This document shows positions 45,303 through 57,218 of a stretch of DNA of 64,000 nucleotides, in pieces. Position 1 is the stretch's first letter, and each line of letters starts with the position of its first letter. The notes under the pieces are model-generated. The model saw only the letters and a list, made by a program, of their open reading frames with translations, did not search any database and was not told the DNA's origin. Origin of the DNA: Rhododendron vialii. Lineage: Eukaryota > Streptophyta > Magnoliopsida > Ericales > Ericaceae. The position numbers were made by a program, and so were the translations under genes. The DNA is taken from positions 11,169,501 through 11,233,500 of the forward strand of contig NC_080566.1 of NCBI RefSeq assembly GCF_030253575.1. Reading direction: 5' to 3'.

Positions 45303-45421
45303 GGGTGCGATCATACCAGCACTAATGCACCGGATCCCATCAGAACTCCGCAGTTAGGCGTGCTTGGGCGAGAGTAGTACTAGGATGGGTGACCCCCTGG
45401 GAAGTCCTCGTGTTGCACCCC
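45303..45421 (+). rRNA. 5S rRNA gene, unit 38
   Basis: C105; spacer GAACG, AATCG, short C-run; 406 bp. Confidence 0.95.
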
Positions 45422-45708
45422 TTTTTCGTTTTTGAACGAAATCCCTTCCCCGCCCCCGTTCCCTTCTTTCATCCGGTCGCCGCAACTTCGGCTCATTCCG
45501 TTCGGATCTTCCCGGAGAGTTTTCGCAGCGATTTTTCGAGCTGCGAGCCAAAATCGCCCCGTCAGCGGGCACGTTCGGCCGTAGCCATCCCTCCAACGGG
45601 ATACGGGGTCCGGCCGGCGAGACGTGGCTGGGAAAGCCAGAGATAGAGTGAGCAGTGCCCGACGGGGCAGAAAAATGGAACAAAAGAATTGAAAGCGGAG
45701 TGCCTATG

Positions 45709-45827
45709 GGGTGCGATCATACCAGCACTAATGCACCGGATCCCATCAGAACTCCGCAGTTAGGCGTGCTTGGGCGAGAGTAGTACTAGGATGGGTGACC
45801 CCCTGGGAAGTCCTCGTGTTGCACCCC
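45709..45827 (+). rRNA. 5S rRNA gene, unit 39
   Basis: C105; spacer GAACG, AATCG, CACTTTCGG; 407 bp. Confidence 0.95.
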
Positions 45828-46115
45828 TTTTTCGTTTTTGAACGAAATCCCTTCCCCGCCCCCCGTTCCCTTCTTTCATCCGGTCGCCGCAACTTCGGCT
45901 CATTCCGTTCGGATCTTCCCGGAGAGTTTTCGCAGCGATTTTTCGAGCTGCGAGCCAAAATCGCCCCGTCAGCGGGCACTTTCGGCCGTAGCCATCCCTC
46001 CAACGGGATACGGGGTCCGGCCGGCGAGACGTGGCTGGGAAAGCCAGAGATAGAGTGAGCAGTGCCCGACGGGGCAGAAAAATGGAACAAAAGAATTGAA
46101 AGCGGAGTGCCTATG

Positions 46116-46234
46116 GGGTGCGATCATACCAGCACTAATGCACCGGATCCCATCAGAACTCCGCAGTTAGGCGTGCTTGGGCGAGAGTAGTACTAGGATG
46201 GGTGACCCCCTGGGAAGTCGTCGTGTTGCACCCC
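46116..46234 (+). rRNA. 5S rRNA gene, unit 40
   Basis: G105; spacer GTACG, AATAG, GCTCCCCG, GGTCTGG; 407 bp. Confidence 0.95.
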
Positions 46235-46522
46235 TTTTTCGTTTTTGTACGAAATCCCTTCCCCGCTCCCCGTTCCCTTCTTTCATCCGGTCGCCGCAAC
46301 TTCGGCTCATTCCGTCCGGATCTTCCCGGAGAGTTTTCGCAGCGATTTTTCGAGCTGCGAGCCAAAATAGCCCCGTCAGCGGGCACGTTCGGCCGTAGCC
46401 ATCCCTCCAACGGGATACGGGGTCTGGCCGGCGAGACGTGGCTGGGAAAGCCAGAGATAGAGTGAGCAGTGCCCGACGGGGCAGAAAAATGGAACAAAAG
46501 AATTGAAAGCGGAGTGCCTATG

Positions 46523-46641
46523 GGGTGCGATCATACCAGCACTAATGCACCGGATCCCATCAGAACTCCGCAGTTAGGCGTGCTTGGGCGAGAGTAGTAC
46601 TAGGATGGGTGACCCCCTGGGAAGTCCTCGTGTTGCACCCC
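46523..46641 (+). rRNA. 5S rRNA gene, unit 41
   Basis: C105; spacer GAACG, AATCG, CACTTTCGG; 407 bp. Confidence 0.95.
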
Positions 46642-46929
46642 TTTTTCGTTTTTGAACGAAATCCCTTCCCCGCCCCCCGTTCCCTTCTTTCATCCGGTCG
46701 CCGCAACTTCGGCTCATTCCGTTCGGATCTTCCCGGAGAGTTTTCGCAGCGATTTTTCGAGCTGCGAGCCAAAATCGCCCCGTCAGCGGGCACTTTCGGC
46801 CGTAGCCATCCCTCCAACGGGATACGGGGTCCGGCCGGCGAGACGTGGCTGGGAAAGCCAGAGATAGAGTGAGCAGTGCCCGACGGGGCAGAAAAATGGA
46901 ACAAAAGAATTGAAAGCGGAGTGCCTATG

Positions 46930-47048
46930 GGGTGCGATCATACCAGCACTAATGCACCGGATCCCATCAGAACTCCGCAGTTAGGCGTGCTTGGGCGAGA
47001 GTAGTACTAGGATGGGTGACCCCCTGGGAAGTCCTCGTGTTGCACCCC
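46930..47048 (+). rRNA. 5S rRNA gene, unit 42
   Basis: C105; spacer GAACG, AATCG, short C-run; 406 bp. Confidence 0.95.
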
Positions 47049-47335
47049 TTTTTCGTTTTTGAACGAAATCCCTTCCCCGCCCCCGTTCCCTTCTTTCATC
47101 CGGTCGCCGCAACTTCGGCTCATTCCGTTCGGATCTTCCCGGAGAGTTTTCGCAGCGATTTTTCGAGCTGCGAGCCAAAATCGCCCCGTCAGCGGGCACG
47201 TTCGGCCGTAGCCATCCCTCCAACGGGATACGGGGTCCGGCCGGCGAGACGTGGCTGGGAAAGCCAGAGATAGAGTGAGCAGTGCCCGACGGGGCAGAAA
47301 AATGGAACAAAAGAATTGAAAGCGGAGTGCCTATG

Positions 47336-47454
47336 GGGTGCGATCATACCAGCACTAATGCACCGGATCCCATCAGAACTCCGCAGTTAGGCGTGCTTGG
47401 GCGAGAGTAGTACTAGGATGGGTGACCCCCTGGGAAGTCCTCGTGTTGCACCCC
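47336..47454 (+). rRNA. 5S rRNA gene, unit 43
   Basis: C105; spacer GAACG, AATCG, CACTTTCGG but CCGTCCGG rather than the CCGTTCGG usual with GAACG; 407 bp. Confidence 0.95.
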
Positions 47455-47742
47455 TTTTTCGTTTTTGAACGAAATCCCTTCCCCGCCCCCCGTTCCCTTC
47501 TTTCATCCGGTCGCCGCAACTTCGGCTCATTCCGTCCGGATCTTCCCGGAGAGTTTTCGCAGCGATTTTTCGAGCTGCGAGCCAAAATCGCCCCGTCAGC
47601 GGGCACTTTCGGCCGTAGCCATCCCTCCAACGGGATACGGGGTCCGGCCGGCGAGACGTGGCTGGGAAAGCCAGAGATAGAGTGAGCAGTGCCCGACGGG
47701 GCAGAAAAATGGAACAAAAGAATTGAAAGCGGAGTGCCTATG

Positions 47743-47861
47743 GGGTGCGATCATACCAGCACTAATGCACCGGATCCCATCAGAACTCCGCAGTTAGGCG
47801 TGCTTGGGCGAGAGTAGTACTAGGATGGGTGACCCCCTGGGAAGTCCTCGTGTTGCACCCC
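47743..47861 (+). rRNA. 5S rRNA gene, unit 44
   Basis: C105; spacer GAACG, AATCG, short C-run; 406 bp. Confidence 0.95.
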
Positions 47862-48148
47862 TTTTTCGTTTTTGAACGAAATCCCTTCCCCGCCCCCGTT
47901 CCCTTCTTTCATCCGGTCGCCGCAACTTCGGCTCATTCCGTTCGGATCTTCCCGGAGAGTTTTCGCAGCGATTTTTCGAGCTGCGAGCCAAAATCGCCCC
48001 GTCAGCGGGCACGTTCGGCCGTAGCCATCCCTCCAACGGGATACGGGGTCCGGCCGGCGAGACGTGGCTGGGAAAGCCAGAGATAGAGTGAGCAGTGCCC
48101 GACGGGGCAGAAAAATGGAACAAAAGAATTGAAAGCGGAGTTCCTATG

Positions 48149-48267
48149 GGGTGCGATCATACCAGCACTAATGCACCGGATCCCATCAGAACTCCGCAGT
48201 TAGGCGTGCTTGGGCGAGAGTAGTACTAGGATGGGTGACCCCCTGGGAAGTCCTCGTGTTGCACCCC
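48149..48267 (+). rRNA. 5S rRNA gene, unit 45
   Basis: C105; spacer GTACG, AATAG; 407 bp. Confidence 0.95.
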
Positions 48268-48555
48268 TTTTTCGTTTTTGTACGAAATCCCTTCCCCGCC
48301 CCCCGTTCCCTTCTTTCATCCGGTCGCCGCAACTTCGGCTCATTCCGTCCGGATCTTCCCGGAGAGTTTTCGCAGCGATTTTTCGAGCTGCGAGCCAAAA
48401 TAGCCCCGTCAGCGGGCACGTTCGGCCGTAGCCATCCCTCCAACGGGATACGGGGTCCGGCCGGCGAGACGTGGCTGGGAAAGCCAGAGATAGAGTGAGC
48501 AGTGCCCGACGGGGCAGAAAAATGGAACAAAAGAATTGAAAGCGGAGTGCCTATG

Positions 48556-48674
48556 GGGTGCGATCATACCAGCACTAATGCACCGGATCCCATCAGAACT
48601 CCGCAGTTAGGCGTGCTTGGGCGAGAGTAGTACTAGGATGGGTGACCCCCTGGGAAGTCGTCGTGTTGCACCCC
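48556..48674 (+). rRNA. 5S rRNA gene, unit 46
   Basis: G105; spacer GTACG, AATAG, GCTCCCCG, GGTCTGG; 407 bp. Confidence 0.95.
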
Positions 48675-48962
48675 TTTTTCGTTTTTGTACGAAATCCCTT
48701 CCCCGCTCCCCGTTCCCTTCTTTCATCCGGTCGCCGCAACTTCGGCTCATTCCGTCCGGATCTTCCCGGAGAGTTTTCGCAGCGATTTTTCGAGCTGCGA
48801 GCCAAAATAGCCCCGTCAGCGGGCACGTTCGGCCGTAGCCATCCCTCCAACGGGATACGGGGTCTGGCCGGCGAGACGTGGCTGGGAAAGCCAGAGATAG
48901 AGTGAGCAGTGCCCGACGGGGCAGAAAAATGGAACAAAAGAATTGAAAGCGGAGTGCCTATG

Positions 48963-49081
48963 GGGTGCGATCATACCAGCACTAATGCACCGGATCCCAT
49001 CAGAACTCCGCAGTTAGGCGTGCTTGGGCGAGAGTAGTACTAGGATGGGTGACCCCCTGGGAAGTCCTCGTGTTGCACCCC
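48963..49081 (+). rRNA. 5S rRNA gene, unit 47
   Basis: C105; spacer GAACG, AATCG; 407 bp. Confidence 0.95.
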
Positions 49082-49369
49082 TTTTTCGTTTTTGAACGAA
49101 ATCCCTTCCCCGCCCCCCGTTCCCTTCTTTCATCCGGTCGCCGCAACTTCGGCTCATTCCGTTCGGATCTTCCCGGAGAGTTTTCGCAGCGATTTTTCGA
49201 GCTGCGAGCCAAAATCGCCCCGTCAGCGGGCACGTTCGGCCGTAGCCATCCCTCCAACGGGATACGGGGTCCGGCCGGCGAGACGTGGCTGGGAAAGCCA
49301 GAGATAGAGTGAGCAGTGCCCGACGGGGCAGAAAAATGGAACAAAAGAATTGAAAGCGGAGTGCCTATG

Positions 49370-49488
49370 GGGTGCGATCATACCAGCACTAATGCACCGG
49401 ATCCCATCAGAACTCCGCAGTTAGGCGTGCTTGGGCGAGAGTAGTACTAGGATGGGTGACCCCCTGGGAAGTCCTCGTGTTGCACCCC
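49370..49488 (+). rRNA. 5S rRNA gene, unit 48
   Basis: C105; spacer GTACG, AATAG; 407 bp. Confidence 0.95.
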
Positions 49489-49776
49489 TTTTTCGTTTTT
49501 GTACGAAATCCCTTCCCCGCCCCCCGTTCCCTTCTTTCATCCGGTCGCCGCAACTTCGGCTCATTCCGTCCGGATCTTCCCGGAGAGTTTTCGCAGCGAT
49601 TTTTCGAGCTGCGAGCCAAAATAGCCCCGTCAGCGGGCACGTTCGGCCGTAGCCATCCCTCCAACGGGATACGGGGTCCGGCCGGCGAGACGTGGCTGGG
49701 AAAGCCAGAGATAGAGTGAGCAGTGCCCGACGGGGCAGAAAAATGGAACAAAAGAATTGAAAGCGGAGTGCCTATG

Positions 49777-49895
49777 GGGTGCGATCATACCAGCACTAAT
49801 GCACCGGATCCCATCAGAACTCCGCAGTTAGGCGTGCTTGGGCGAGAGTAGTACTAGGATGGGTGACCCCCTGGGAAGTCCTCGTGTTGCACCCC
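49777..49895 (+). rRNA. 5S rRNA gene, unit 49
   Basis: C105; spacer GAACG, AATCG, short C-run, CCGTCCGG; 406 bp. Confidence 0.95.
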
Positions 49896-50182
49896 TTTTT
49901 CGTTTTTGAACGAAATCCCTTCCCCGCCCCCGTTCCCTTCTTTCATCCGGTCGCCGCAACTTCGGCTCATTCCGTCCGGATCTTCCCGGAGAGTTTTCGC
50001 AGCGATTTTTCGAGCTGCGAGCCAAAATCGCCCCGTCAGCGGGCACGTTCGGCCGTAGCCATCCCTCCAACGGGATACGGGGTCCGGCCGGCGAGACGTG
50101 GCTGGGAAAGCCAGAGATAGAGTGAGCAGTGCCCGACGGGGCAGAAAAATGGAACAAAAGAATTGAAAGCGGAGTTCCTATG

Positions 50183-50301
50183 GGGTGCGATCATACCAGC
50201 ACTAATGCACCGGATCCCATCAGAACTCCGCAGTTAGGCGTGCTTGGGCGAGAGTAGTACTAGGATGGGTGACCCCCTGGGAAGTCGTCGTGTTGCACCC
50301 C
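50183..50301 (+). rRNA. 5S rRNA gene, unit 50
   Basis: G105; spacer GTACG, AATAG, GGCTTGGAA; 407 bp. Confidence 0.95.
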
Positions 50302-50589
50302 TTTTTCGTTTTTGTACGAAATCCCTTCCCCGCCCCCCGTTCCCTTCTTTCATCCGGTCGCCGCAACTTCGGCTCATTCCGTCCGGATCTTCCCGGAGAG
50401 TTTTCGCAGCGATTTTTCGAGCTGCGAGCCAAAATAGCCCCGTCAGCGGGCACGTTCGGCCGTAGCCATCCCTCCAACGGGATACGGGGTCCGGCCGGCG
50501 AGACGTGGCTTGGAAAGCCAGAGATAGAGTGAGCAGTGCCCGACGGGGCAGAAAAATGGAACAAAAGAATTGAAAGCGGAGTGCCTATG

Positions 50590-50708
50590 GGGTGCGATCA
50601 TACCAGCACTAATGCACCGGATCCCATCAGAACTCCGCAGTTAGGCGTGCTTGGGCGAGAGTAGTACTAGGATGGGTGACCCCCTGGGAAGTCGTCGTGT
50701 TGCACCCC
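50590..50708 (+). rRNA. 5S rRNA gene, unit 51
   Basis: G105; spacer GTACG, AATAG, CCTCGCC, GTAGACATC, GACGAGGC; 407 bp. Confidence 0.95.
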
Positions 50709-50996
50709 TTTTTCGTTTTTGTACGAAATCCCTTCCTCGCCCCCCGTTCCCTTCTTTCATCCGGTCGCCGCAACTTCGGCTCATTCCGTCCGGATCTTCC
50801 CGGAGAGTTTTCGCAGCGATTTTTCGAGCTGCGAGCCAAAATAGCCCCGTCAGCGGGCACGTTCGGCCGTAGACATCCCTCCAACGGGATACGGGGTCCG
50901 GCCGGCGAGACGTGGCTGGGAAAGCCAGAGATAGAGTGAGCAGTGCCCGACGAGGCAGAAAAATGGAACAAAAGAATTGAAAGCGGAGTGCCTATG

Positions 50997-51115
50997 GGGT
51001 GCGATCATACCAGCACTAATGCACCGGATCCCATCAGAACTCCGCAGTTAGGCGTGCTTGGGCGAGAGTAGTACTAGGATGGGTGACCCCCTGGGAAGTC
51101 GTCGTGTTGCACCCC
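50997..51115 (+). rRNA. 5S rRNA gene, unit 52
   Basis: G105; spacer GTACG, AATAG; 407 bp. Confidence 0.95.
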
Positions 51116-51403
51116 TTTTTCGTTTTTGTACGAAATCCCTTCCCCGCCCCCCGTTCCCTTCTTTCATCCGGTCGCCGCAACTTCGGCTCATTCCGTCCGG
51201 ATCTTCCCGGAGAGTTTTCGCAGCGATTTTTCGAGCTGCGAGCCAAAATAGCCCCGTCAGCGGGCACGTTCGGCCGTAGCCATCCCTCCAACGGGATACG
51301 GGGTCCGGCCGGCGAGACGTGGCTGGGAAAGCCAGAGATAGAGTGAGCAGTGCCCGACGGGGCAGAAAAATGGAACAAAAGAATTGAAAGCGGAGTGCCT
51401 ATG

Positions 51404-51522
51404 GGGTGCGATCATACCAGCACTAATGCACCGGTTCCCATCAGAACTCCGCAGTTAGGCGTGCTTGGGCGAGAGTAGTACTAGGATGGGTGACCCCCTG
51501 GGAAGTCCTCGTGTTGCACCCC
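51404..51522 (+). rRNA. 5S rRNA gene, unit 53
   Basis: C105; private gene change A32T (CCGGTTCCC); spacer GTACG, AATCG; 407 bp. Confidence 0.93.
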
Positions 51523-51810
51523 TTTTTCGTTTTTGTACGAAATCCCTTCCCCGCCCCCCGTTCCCTTCTTTCATCCGGTCGCCGCAACTTCGGCTCATTC
51601 CGTCCGGATCTTCCCGGAGAGTTTTCGCAGCGATTTTTCGAGCTGCGAGCCAAAATCGCCCCGTCAGCGGGCACGTTCGGCCGTAGCCATCCCTCCAACG
51701 GGATACGGGGTCCGGCCGGCGAGACGTGGCTGGGAAAGCCAGAGATAGAGTGAGCAGTGCCCGACGGGGCAGAAAAATGGAACAAAAGAATTGAAAGCGG
51801 AGTTCCTATG

Positions 51811-51929
51811 GGGTGCGATCATACCAGCACTAATGCACCGGATCCCATCAGAACTCCGCAGTTAGGCGTGCTTGGGCGAGAGTAGTACTAGGATGGGTGA
51901 CCCCCTGGGAAGTCGTCGTGTTGCACCCC
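51811..51929 (+). rRNA. 5S rRNA gene, unit 54
   Basis: G105; spacer GTACG, AATAG; 407 bp. Confidence 0.95.
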
Positions 51930-52217
51930 TTTTTCGTTTTTGTACGAAATCCCTTCCCCGCCCCCCGTTCCCTTCTTTCATCCGGTCGCCGCAACTTCGG
52001 CTCATTCCGTCCGGATCTTCCCGGAGAGTTTTCGCAGCGATTTTTCGAGCTGCGAGCCAAAATAGCCCCGTCAGCGGGCACGTTCGGCCGTAGCCATCCC
52101 TCCAACGGGATACGGGGTCCGGCCGGCGAGACGTGGCTGGGAAAGCCAGAGATAGAGTGAGCAGTGCCCGACGGGGCAGAAAAATGGAACAAAAGAATTG
52201 AAAGCGGAGTGCCTATG

Positions 52218-52336
52218 GGGTGCGATCATACCAGCACTAATGCACCGGATCCCATCAGAACTCCGCGGTTAGGCGTGCTTGGGCGAGAGTAGTACTAGGA
52301 TGGGTGACCCCCTGGGAAGTCGTCGTGTTGCACCCC
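52218..52336 (+). rRNA. 5S rRNA gene, unit 55
   Basis: G105 and A50G (CCGCGGTTAGG), at the box A edge; spacer GTACG, AATAG; 407 bp. Same gene allele as units 56 and 60. Confidence 0.93.
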
Positions 52337-52624
52337 TTTTTCGTTTTTGTACGAAATCCCTTCCCCGCCCCCCGTTCCCTTCTTTCATCCGGTCGCCGCA
52401 ACTTCGGCTCATTCCGTCCGGATCTTCCCGGAGAGTTTTCGCAGCGATTTTTCGAGCTGCGAGCCAAAATAGCCCCGTCAGCGGGCACGTTCGGCCGTAG
52501 CCATCCCTCCAACGGGATACGGGGTCCGGCCGGCGAGACGTGGCTGGGAAAGCCAGAGATAGAGTGAGCAGTGCCCGACGGGGCAGAAAAATGGAACAAA
52601 AGAATTGAAAGCGGAGTGCCTATG

Positions 52625-52743
52625 GGGTGCGATCATACCAGCACTAATGCACCGGATCCCATCAGAACTCCGCGGTTAGGCGTGCTTGGGCGAGAGTAGT
52701 ACTAGGATGGGTGACCCCCTGGGAAGTCGTCGTGTTGCACCCC
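52625..52743 (+). rRNA. 5S rRNA gene, unit 56
   Basis: G105 and A50G; spacer GTACG, AATAG; 407 bp. Adjacent duplicate of unit 55. Confidence 0.93.
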
Positions 52744-53031
52744 TTTTTCGTTTTTGTACGAAATCCCTTCCCCGCCCCCCGTTCCCTTCTTTCATCCGGT
52801 CGCCGCAACTTCGGCTCATTCCGTCCGGATCTTCCCGGAGAGTTTTCGCAGCGATTTTTCGAGCTGCGAGCCAAAATAGCCCCGTCAGCGGGCACGTTCG
52901 GCCGTAGCCATCCCTCCAACGGGATACGGGGTCCGGCCGGCGAGACGTGGCTGGGAAAGCCAGAGATAGAGTGAGCAGTGCCCGACGGGGCAGAAAAATG
53001 GAACAAAAGAATTGAAAGCGGAGTGCCTATG

Positions 53032-53150
53032 GGGTGCGATCATACCAGCACTAATGCACCGGATCCCATTAGAACTCCGCAGTTAGGCGTGCTTGGGCGA
53101 GAGTAGTACTAGGATGGGTGACCCCCTGGGAAGTCCTCGTGTTGCACCCC
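53032..53150 (+). rRNA. 5S rRNA gene, unit 57
   Basis: C105; private gene change C39T (CCCATTAG); spacer with TTTTCGTACG, so the second T-run is T4, and GAGAGATTTC; AATAG; 407 bp. Spacer class shared with units 74 and 76. Confidence 0.93.
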
Positions 53151-53438
53151 TTTTTCGTTTTCGTACGAAATCCCTTCCCCGCCCCCCGTTCCCTTCTTTC
53201 ATCCGGTCGCCGCAACTTCGGCTCATTCCGTCCGGATCTTCCCGGAGAGATTTCGCAGCGATTTTTCGAGCTGCGAGCCAAAATAGCCCCGTCAGCGGGC
53301 ACGTTCGGCCGTAGCCATCCCTCCAACGGGATACGGGGTCCGGCCGGCGAGACGTGGCTGGGAAAGCCAGAGATAGAGTGAGCAGTGCCCGACGGGGCAG
53401 AAAAATGGAACAAAAGAATTGAAAGCGGAGTGCCTATG

Positions 53439-53557
53439 GGGTGCGATCATACCAGCACTAATGCACCGGATCCCATCAGAACTCCGCAGTTAGGCGTGCT
53501 TGGGCGAGAGTAGTACTAGGATGGGTGACCCCCTGGGAAGTCCTCGTGTTGCACCCC
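53439..53557 (+). rRNA. 5S rRNA gene, unit 58
   Basis: C105; spacer GAACG, AATCG, short C-run, CCCGAAGAG; 406 bp. Confidence 0.95.
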
Positions 53558-53844
53558 TTTTTCGTTTTTGAACGAAATCCCTTCCCCGCCCCCGTTCCCT
53601 TCTTTCATCCGGTCGCCGCAACTTCGGCTCATTCCGTTCGGATCTTCCCGAAGAGTTTTCGCAGCGATTTTTCGAGCTGCGAGCCAAAATCGCCCCGTCA
53701 GCGGGCACGTTCGGCCGTAGCCATCCCTCCAACGGGATACGGGGTCCGGCCGGCGAGACGTGGCTGGGAAAGCCAGAGATAGAGTGAGCAGTGCCCGACG
53801 GGGCAGAAAAATGGAACAAAAGAATTGAAAGCGGAGTTCCTATG

Positions 53845-53963
53845 GGGTGCGATCATACCAGCACTAATGCACCGGATCCCATCAGAACTCCGCAGTTAGG
53901 CGTGCTTGGGCGAGAGTAGTACTAGGATGGGTGACCCCCTGGGAAGTCGTCGTGTTGCACCCC
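53845..53963 (+). rRNA. 5S rRNA gene, unit 59
   Basis: G105; spacer GTACG, AATAG; 407 bp. Confidence 0.95.
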
Positions 53964-54251
53964 TTTTTCGTTTTTGTACGAAATCCCTTCCCCGCCCCCC
54001 GTTCCCTTCTTTCATCCGGTCGCCGCAACTTCGGCTCATTCCGTCCGGATCTTCCCGGAGAGTTTTCGCAGCGATTTTTCGAGCTGCGAGCCAAAATAGC
54101 CCCGTCAGCGGGCACGTTCGGCCGTAGCCATCCCTCCAACGGGATACGGGGTCCGGCCGGCGAGACGTGGCTGGGAAAGCCAGAGATAGAGTGAGCAGTG
54201 CCCGACGGGGCAGAAAAATGGAACAAAAGAATTGAAAGCGGAGTGCCTATG

Positions 54252-54370
54252 GGGTGCGATCATACCAGCACTAATGCACCGGATCCCATCAGAACTCCGC
54301 GGTTAGGCGTGCTTGGGCGAGAGTAGTACTAGGATGGGTGACCCCCTGGGAAGTCGTCGTGTTGCACCCC
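54252..54370 (+). rRNA. 5S rRNA gene, unit 60
   Basis: G105 and A50G as in units 55-56; one added C in the AATAGCCCC run gives the only 408-bp spacing. Confidence 0.93.
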
Positions 54371-54659
54371 TTTTTCGTTTTTGTACGAAATCCCTTCCCC
54401 GCCCCCCGTTCCCTTCTTTCATCCGGTCGCCGCAACTTCGGCTCATTCCGTCCGGATCTTCCCGGAGAGTTTTCGCAGCGATTTTTCGAGCTGCGAGCCA
54501 AAATAGCCCCCGTCAGCGGGCACGTTCGGCCGTAGCCATCCCTCCAACGGGATACGGGGTCCGGCCGGCGAGACGTGGCTGGGAAAGCCAGAGATAGAGT
54601 GAGCAGTGCCCGACGGGGCAGAAAAATGGAACAAAAGAATTGAAAGCGGAGTGCCTATG

Positions 54660-54778
54660 GGGTGCGATCATACCAGCACTAATGCACCGGATCCCATCAG
54701 AACTCCGCAGTTAGGCGTGCTTGGGCGAGAGTAGTACTAGGATGGGTGACCCCCTGGGAAGTCCTCGTGTTGCACCCC
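54660..54778 (+). rRNA. 5S rRNA gene, unit 61
   Basis: C105; spacer GAACG, AATCG, short C-run, GTAGACATC; 406 bp. Confidence 0.95.
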
Positions 54779-55065
54779 TTTTTCGTTTTTGAACGAAATC
54801 CCTTCCCCGCCCCCGTTCCCTTCTTTCATCCGGTCGCCGCAACTTCGGCTCATTCCGTTCGGATCTTCCCGGAGAGTTTTCGCAGCGATTTTTCGAGCTG
54901 CGAGCCAAAATCGCCCCGTCAGCGGGCACGTTCGGCCGTAGACATCCCTCCAACGGGATACGGGGTCCGGCCGGCGAGACGTGGCTGGGAAAGCCAGAGA
55001 TAGAGTGAGCAGTGCCCGACGGGGCAGAAAAATGGAACAAAAGAATTGAAAGCGGAGTTCCTATG

Positions 55066-55184
55066 GGGTGCGATCATACCAGCACTAATGCACCGGATCC
55101 CATCAGAACTCCGCAGTTAGGCGTGCTTGGGCGAGAGTAGTACTAGGATGGGTGACCCCCTGGGAAGTCGTCGTGTTGCACCCC
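55066..55184 (+). rRNA. 5S rRNA gene, unit 62
   Basis: G105; spacer GTACG, AATAG; 407 bp. Confidence 0.95.
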
Positions 55185-55472
55185 TTTTTCGTTTTTGTAC
55201 GAAATCCCTTCCCCGCCCCCCGTTCCCTTCTTTCATCCGGTCGCCGCAACTTCGGCTCATTCCGTCCGGATCTTCCCGGAGAGTTTTCGCAGCGATTTTT
55301 CGAGCTGCGAGCCAAAATAGCCCCGTCAGCGGGCACGTTCGGCCGTAGCCATCCCTCCAACGGGATACGGGGTCCGGCCGGCGAGACGTGGCTGGGAAAG
55401 CCAGAGATAGAGTGAGCAGTGCCCGACGGGGCAGAAAAATGGAACAAAAGAATTGAAAGCGGAGTGCCTATG

Positions 55473-55591
55473 GGGTGCGATGATACCAGCACTAATGCAC
55501 CGGATCCCATCAGAACTCCGCAGTTAGGCGTGCTTGGGCGAGAGTAGTACTAGGATGGGTGACCCCCTGGGAAGTCCTCGTGTTGCACCCC
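55473..55591 (+). rRNA. 5S rRNA gene, unit 63
   Basis: C105; private gene change C10G (GCGATGATACC) in predicted loop A; spacer GAACG, AATCG; 407 bp. Confidence 0.93.
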
Positions 55592-55879
55592 TTTTTCGTT
55601 TTTGAACGAAATCCCTTCCCCGCCCCCCGTTCCCTTCTTTCATCCGGTCGCCGCAACTTCGGCTCATTCCGTTCGGATCTTCCCGGAGAGTTTTCGCAGC
55701 GATTTTTCGAGCTGCGAGCCAAAATCGCCCCGTCAGCGGGCACGTTCGGCCGTAGCCATCCCTCCAACGGGATACGGGGTCCGGCCGGCGAGACGTGGCT
55801 GGGAAAGCCAGAGATAGAGTGAGCAGTGCCCGACGGGGCAGAAAAATGGAACAAAAGAATTGAAAGCGGAGTTCCTATG

Positions 55880-55998
55880 GGGTGCGATCATACCAGCACT
55901 AATGCACCGGATCCCATCAGAACTCCGCAGTTAGGCGTGCTTGGGCGAGAGTAGTACTAGGATGGGTGACCCCCTGGGAAGTCGTCGTGTTGCACCCC
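55880..55998 (+). rRNA. 5S rRNA gene, unit 64
   Basis: G105; spacer GTACG, AATAG; 407 bp. Starts three copies of an 813-bp two-unit repeat (64-69). Confidence 0.95.
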
Positions 55999-56286
55999 TT
56001 TTTCGTTTTTGTACGAAATCCCTTCCCCGCCCCCCGTTCCCTTCTTTCATCCGGTCGCCGCAACTTCGGCTCATTCCGTCCGGATCTTCCCGGAGAGTTT
56101 TCGCAGCGATTTTTCGAGCTGCGAGCCAAAATAGCCCCGTCAGCGGGCACGTTCGGCCGTAGCCATCCCTCCAACGGGATACGGGGTCCGGCCGGCGAGA
56201 CGTGGCTGGGAAAGCCAGAGATAGAGTGAGCAGTGCCCGACGGGGCAGAAAAATGGAACAAAAGAATTGAAAGCGGAGTGCCTATG

Positions 56287-56405
56287 GGGTGCGATCATAC
56301 CAGCACTAATGCACCGGATCCCATCAGAACTCCGCAGTTAGGCGTGCTTGGGCGAGAGTAGTACTAGGATGGGTGACCCCCTGGGAAGTCCTCGTGTTGC
56401 ACCCC
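56287..56405 (+). rRNA. 5S rRNA gene, unit 65
   Basis: C105; spacer GAACG, AATCG, short C-run; 406 bp. Confidence 0.95.
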
Positions 56406-56692
56406 TTTTTCGTTTTTGAACGAAATCCCTTCCCCGCCCCCGTTCCCTTCTTTCATCCGGTCGCCGCAACTTCGGCTCATTCCGTTCGGATCTTCCCGGA
56501 GAGTTTTCGCAGCGATTTTTCGAGCTGCGAGCCAAAATCGCCCCGTCAGCGGGCACGTTCGGCCGTAGCCATCCCTCCAACGGGATACGGGGTCCGGCCG
56601 GCGAGACGTGGCTGGGAAAGCCAGAGATAGAGTGAGCAGTGCCCGACGGGGCAGAAAAATGGAACAAAAGAATTGAAAGCGGAGTTCCTATG

Positions 56693-56811
56693 GGGTGCGA
56701 TCATACCAGCACTAATGCACCGGATCCCATCAGAACTCCGCAGTTAGGCGTGCTTGGGCGAGAGTAGTACTAGGATGGGTGACCCCCTGGGAAGTCGTCG
56801 TGTTGCACCCC
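56693..56811 (+). rRNA. 5S rRNA gene, unit 66
   Basis: G105; spacer GTACG, AATAG; 407 bp. Confidence 0.95.
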
Positions 56812-57099
56812 TTTTTCGTTTTTGTACGAAATCCCTTCCCCGCCCCCCGTTCCCTTCTTTCATCCGGTCGCCGCAACTTCGGCTCATTCCGTCCGGATCT
56901 TCCCGGAGAGTTTTCGCAGCGATTTTTCGAGCTGCGAGCCAAAATAGCCCCGTCAGCGGGCACGTTCGGCCGTAGCCATCCCTCCAACGGGATACGGGGT
57001 CCGGCCGGCGAGACGTGGCTGGGAAAGCCAGAGATAGAGTGAGCAGTGCCCGACGGGGCAGAAAAATGGAACAAAAGAATTGAAAGCGGAGTGCCTATG

Positions 57100-57218
57100 G
57101 GGTGCGATCATACCAGCACTAATGCACCGGATCCCATCAGAACTCCGCAGTTAGGCGTGCTTGGGCGAGAGTAGTACTAGGATGGGTGACCCCCTGGGAA
57201 GTCCTCGTGTTGCACCCC
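57100..57218 (+). rRNA. 5S rRNA gene, unit 67
   Basis: C105; spacer GAACG, AATCG, short C-run; 406 bp. Confidence 0.95.
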
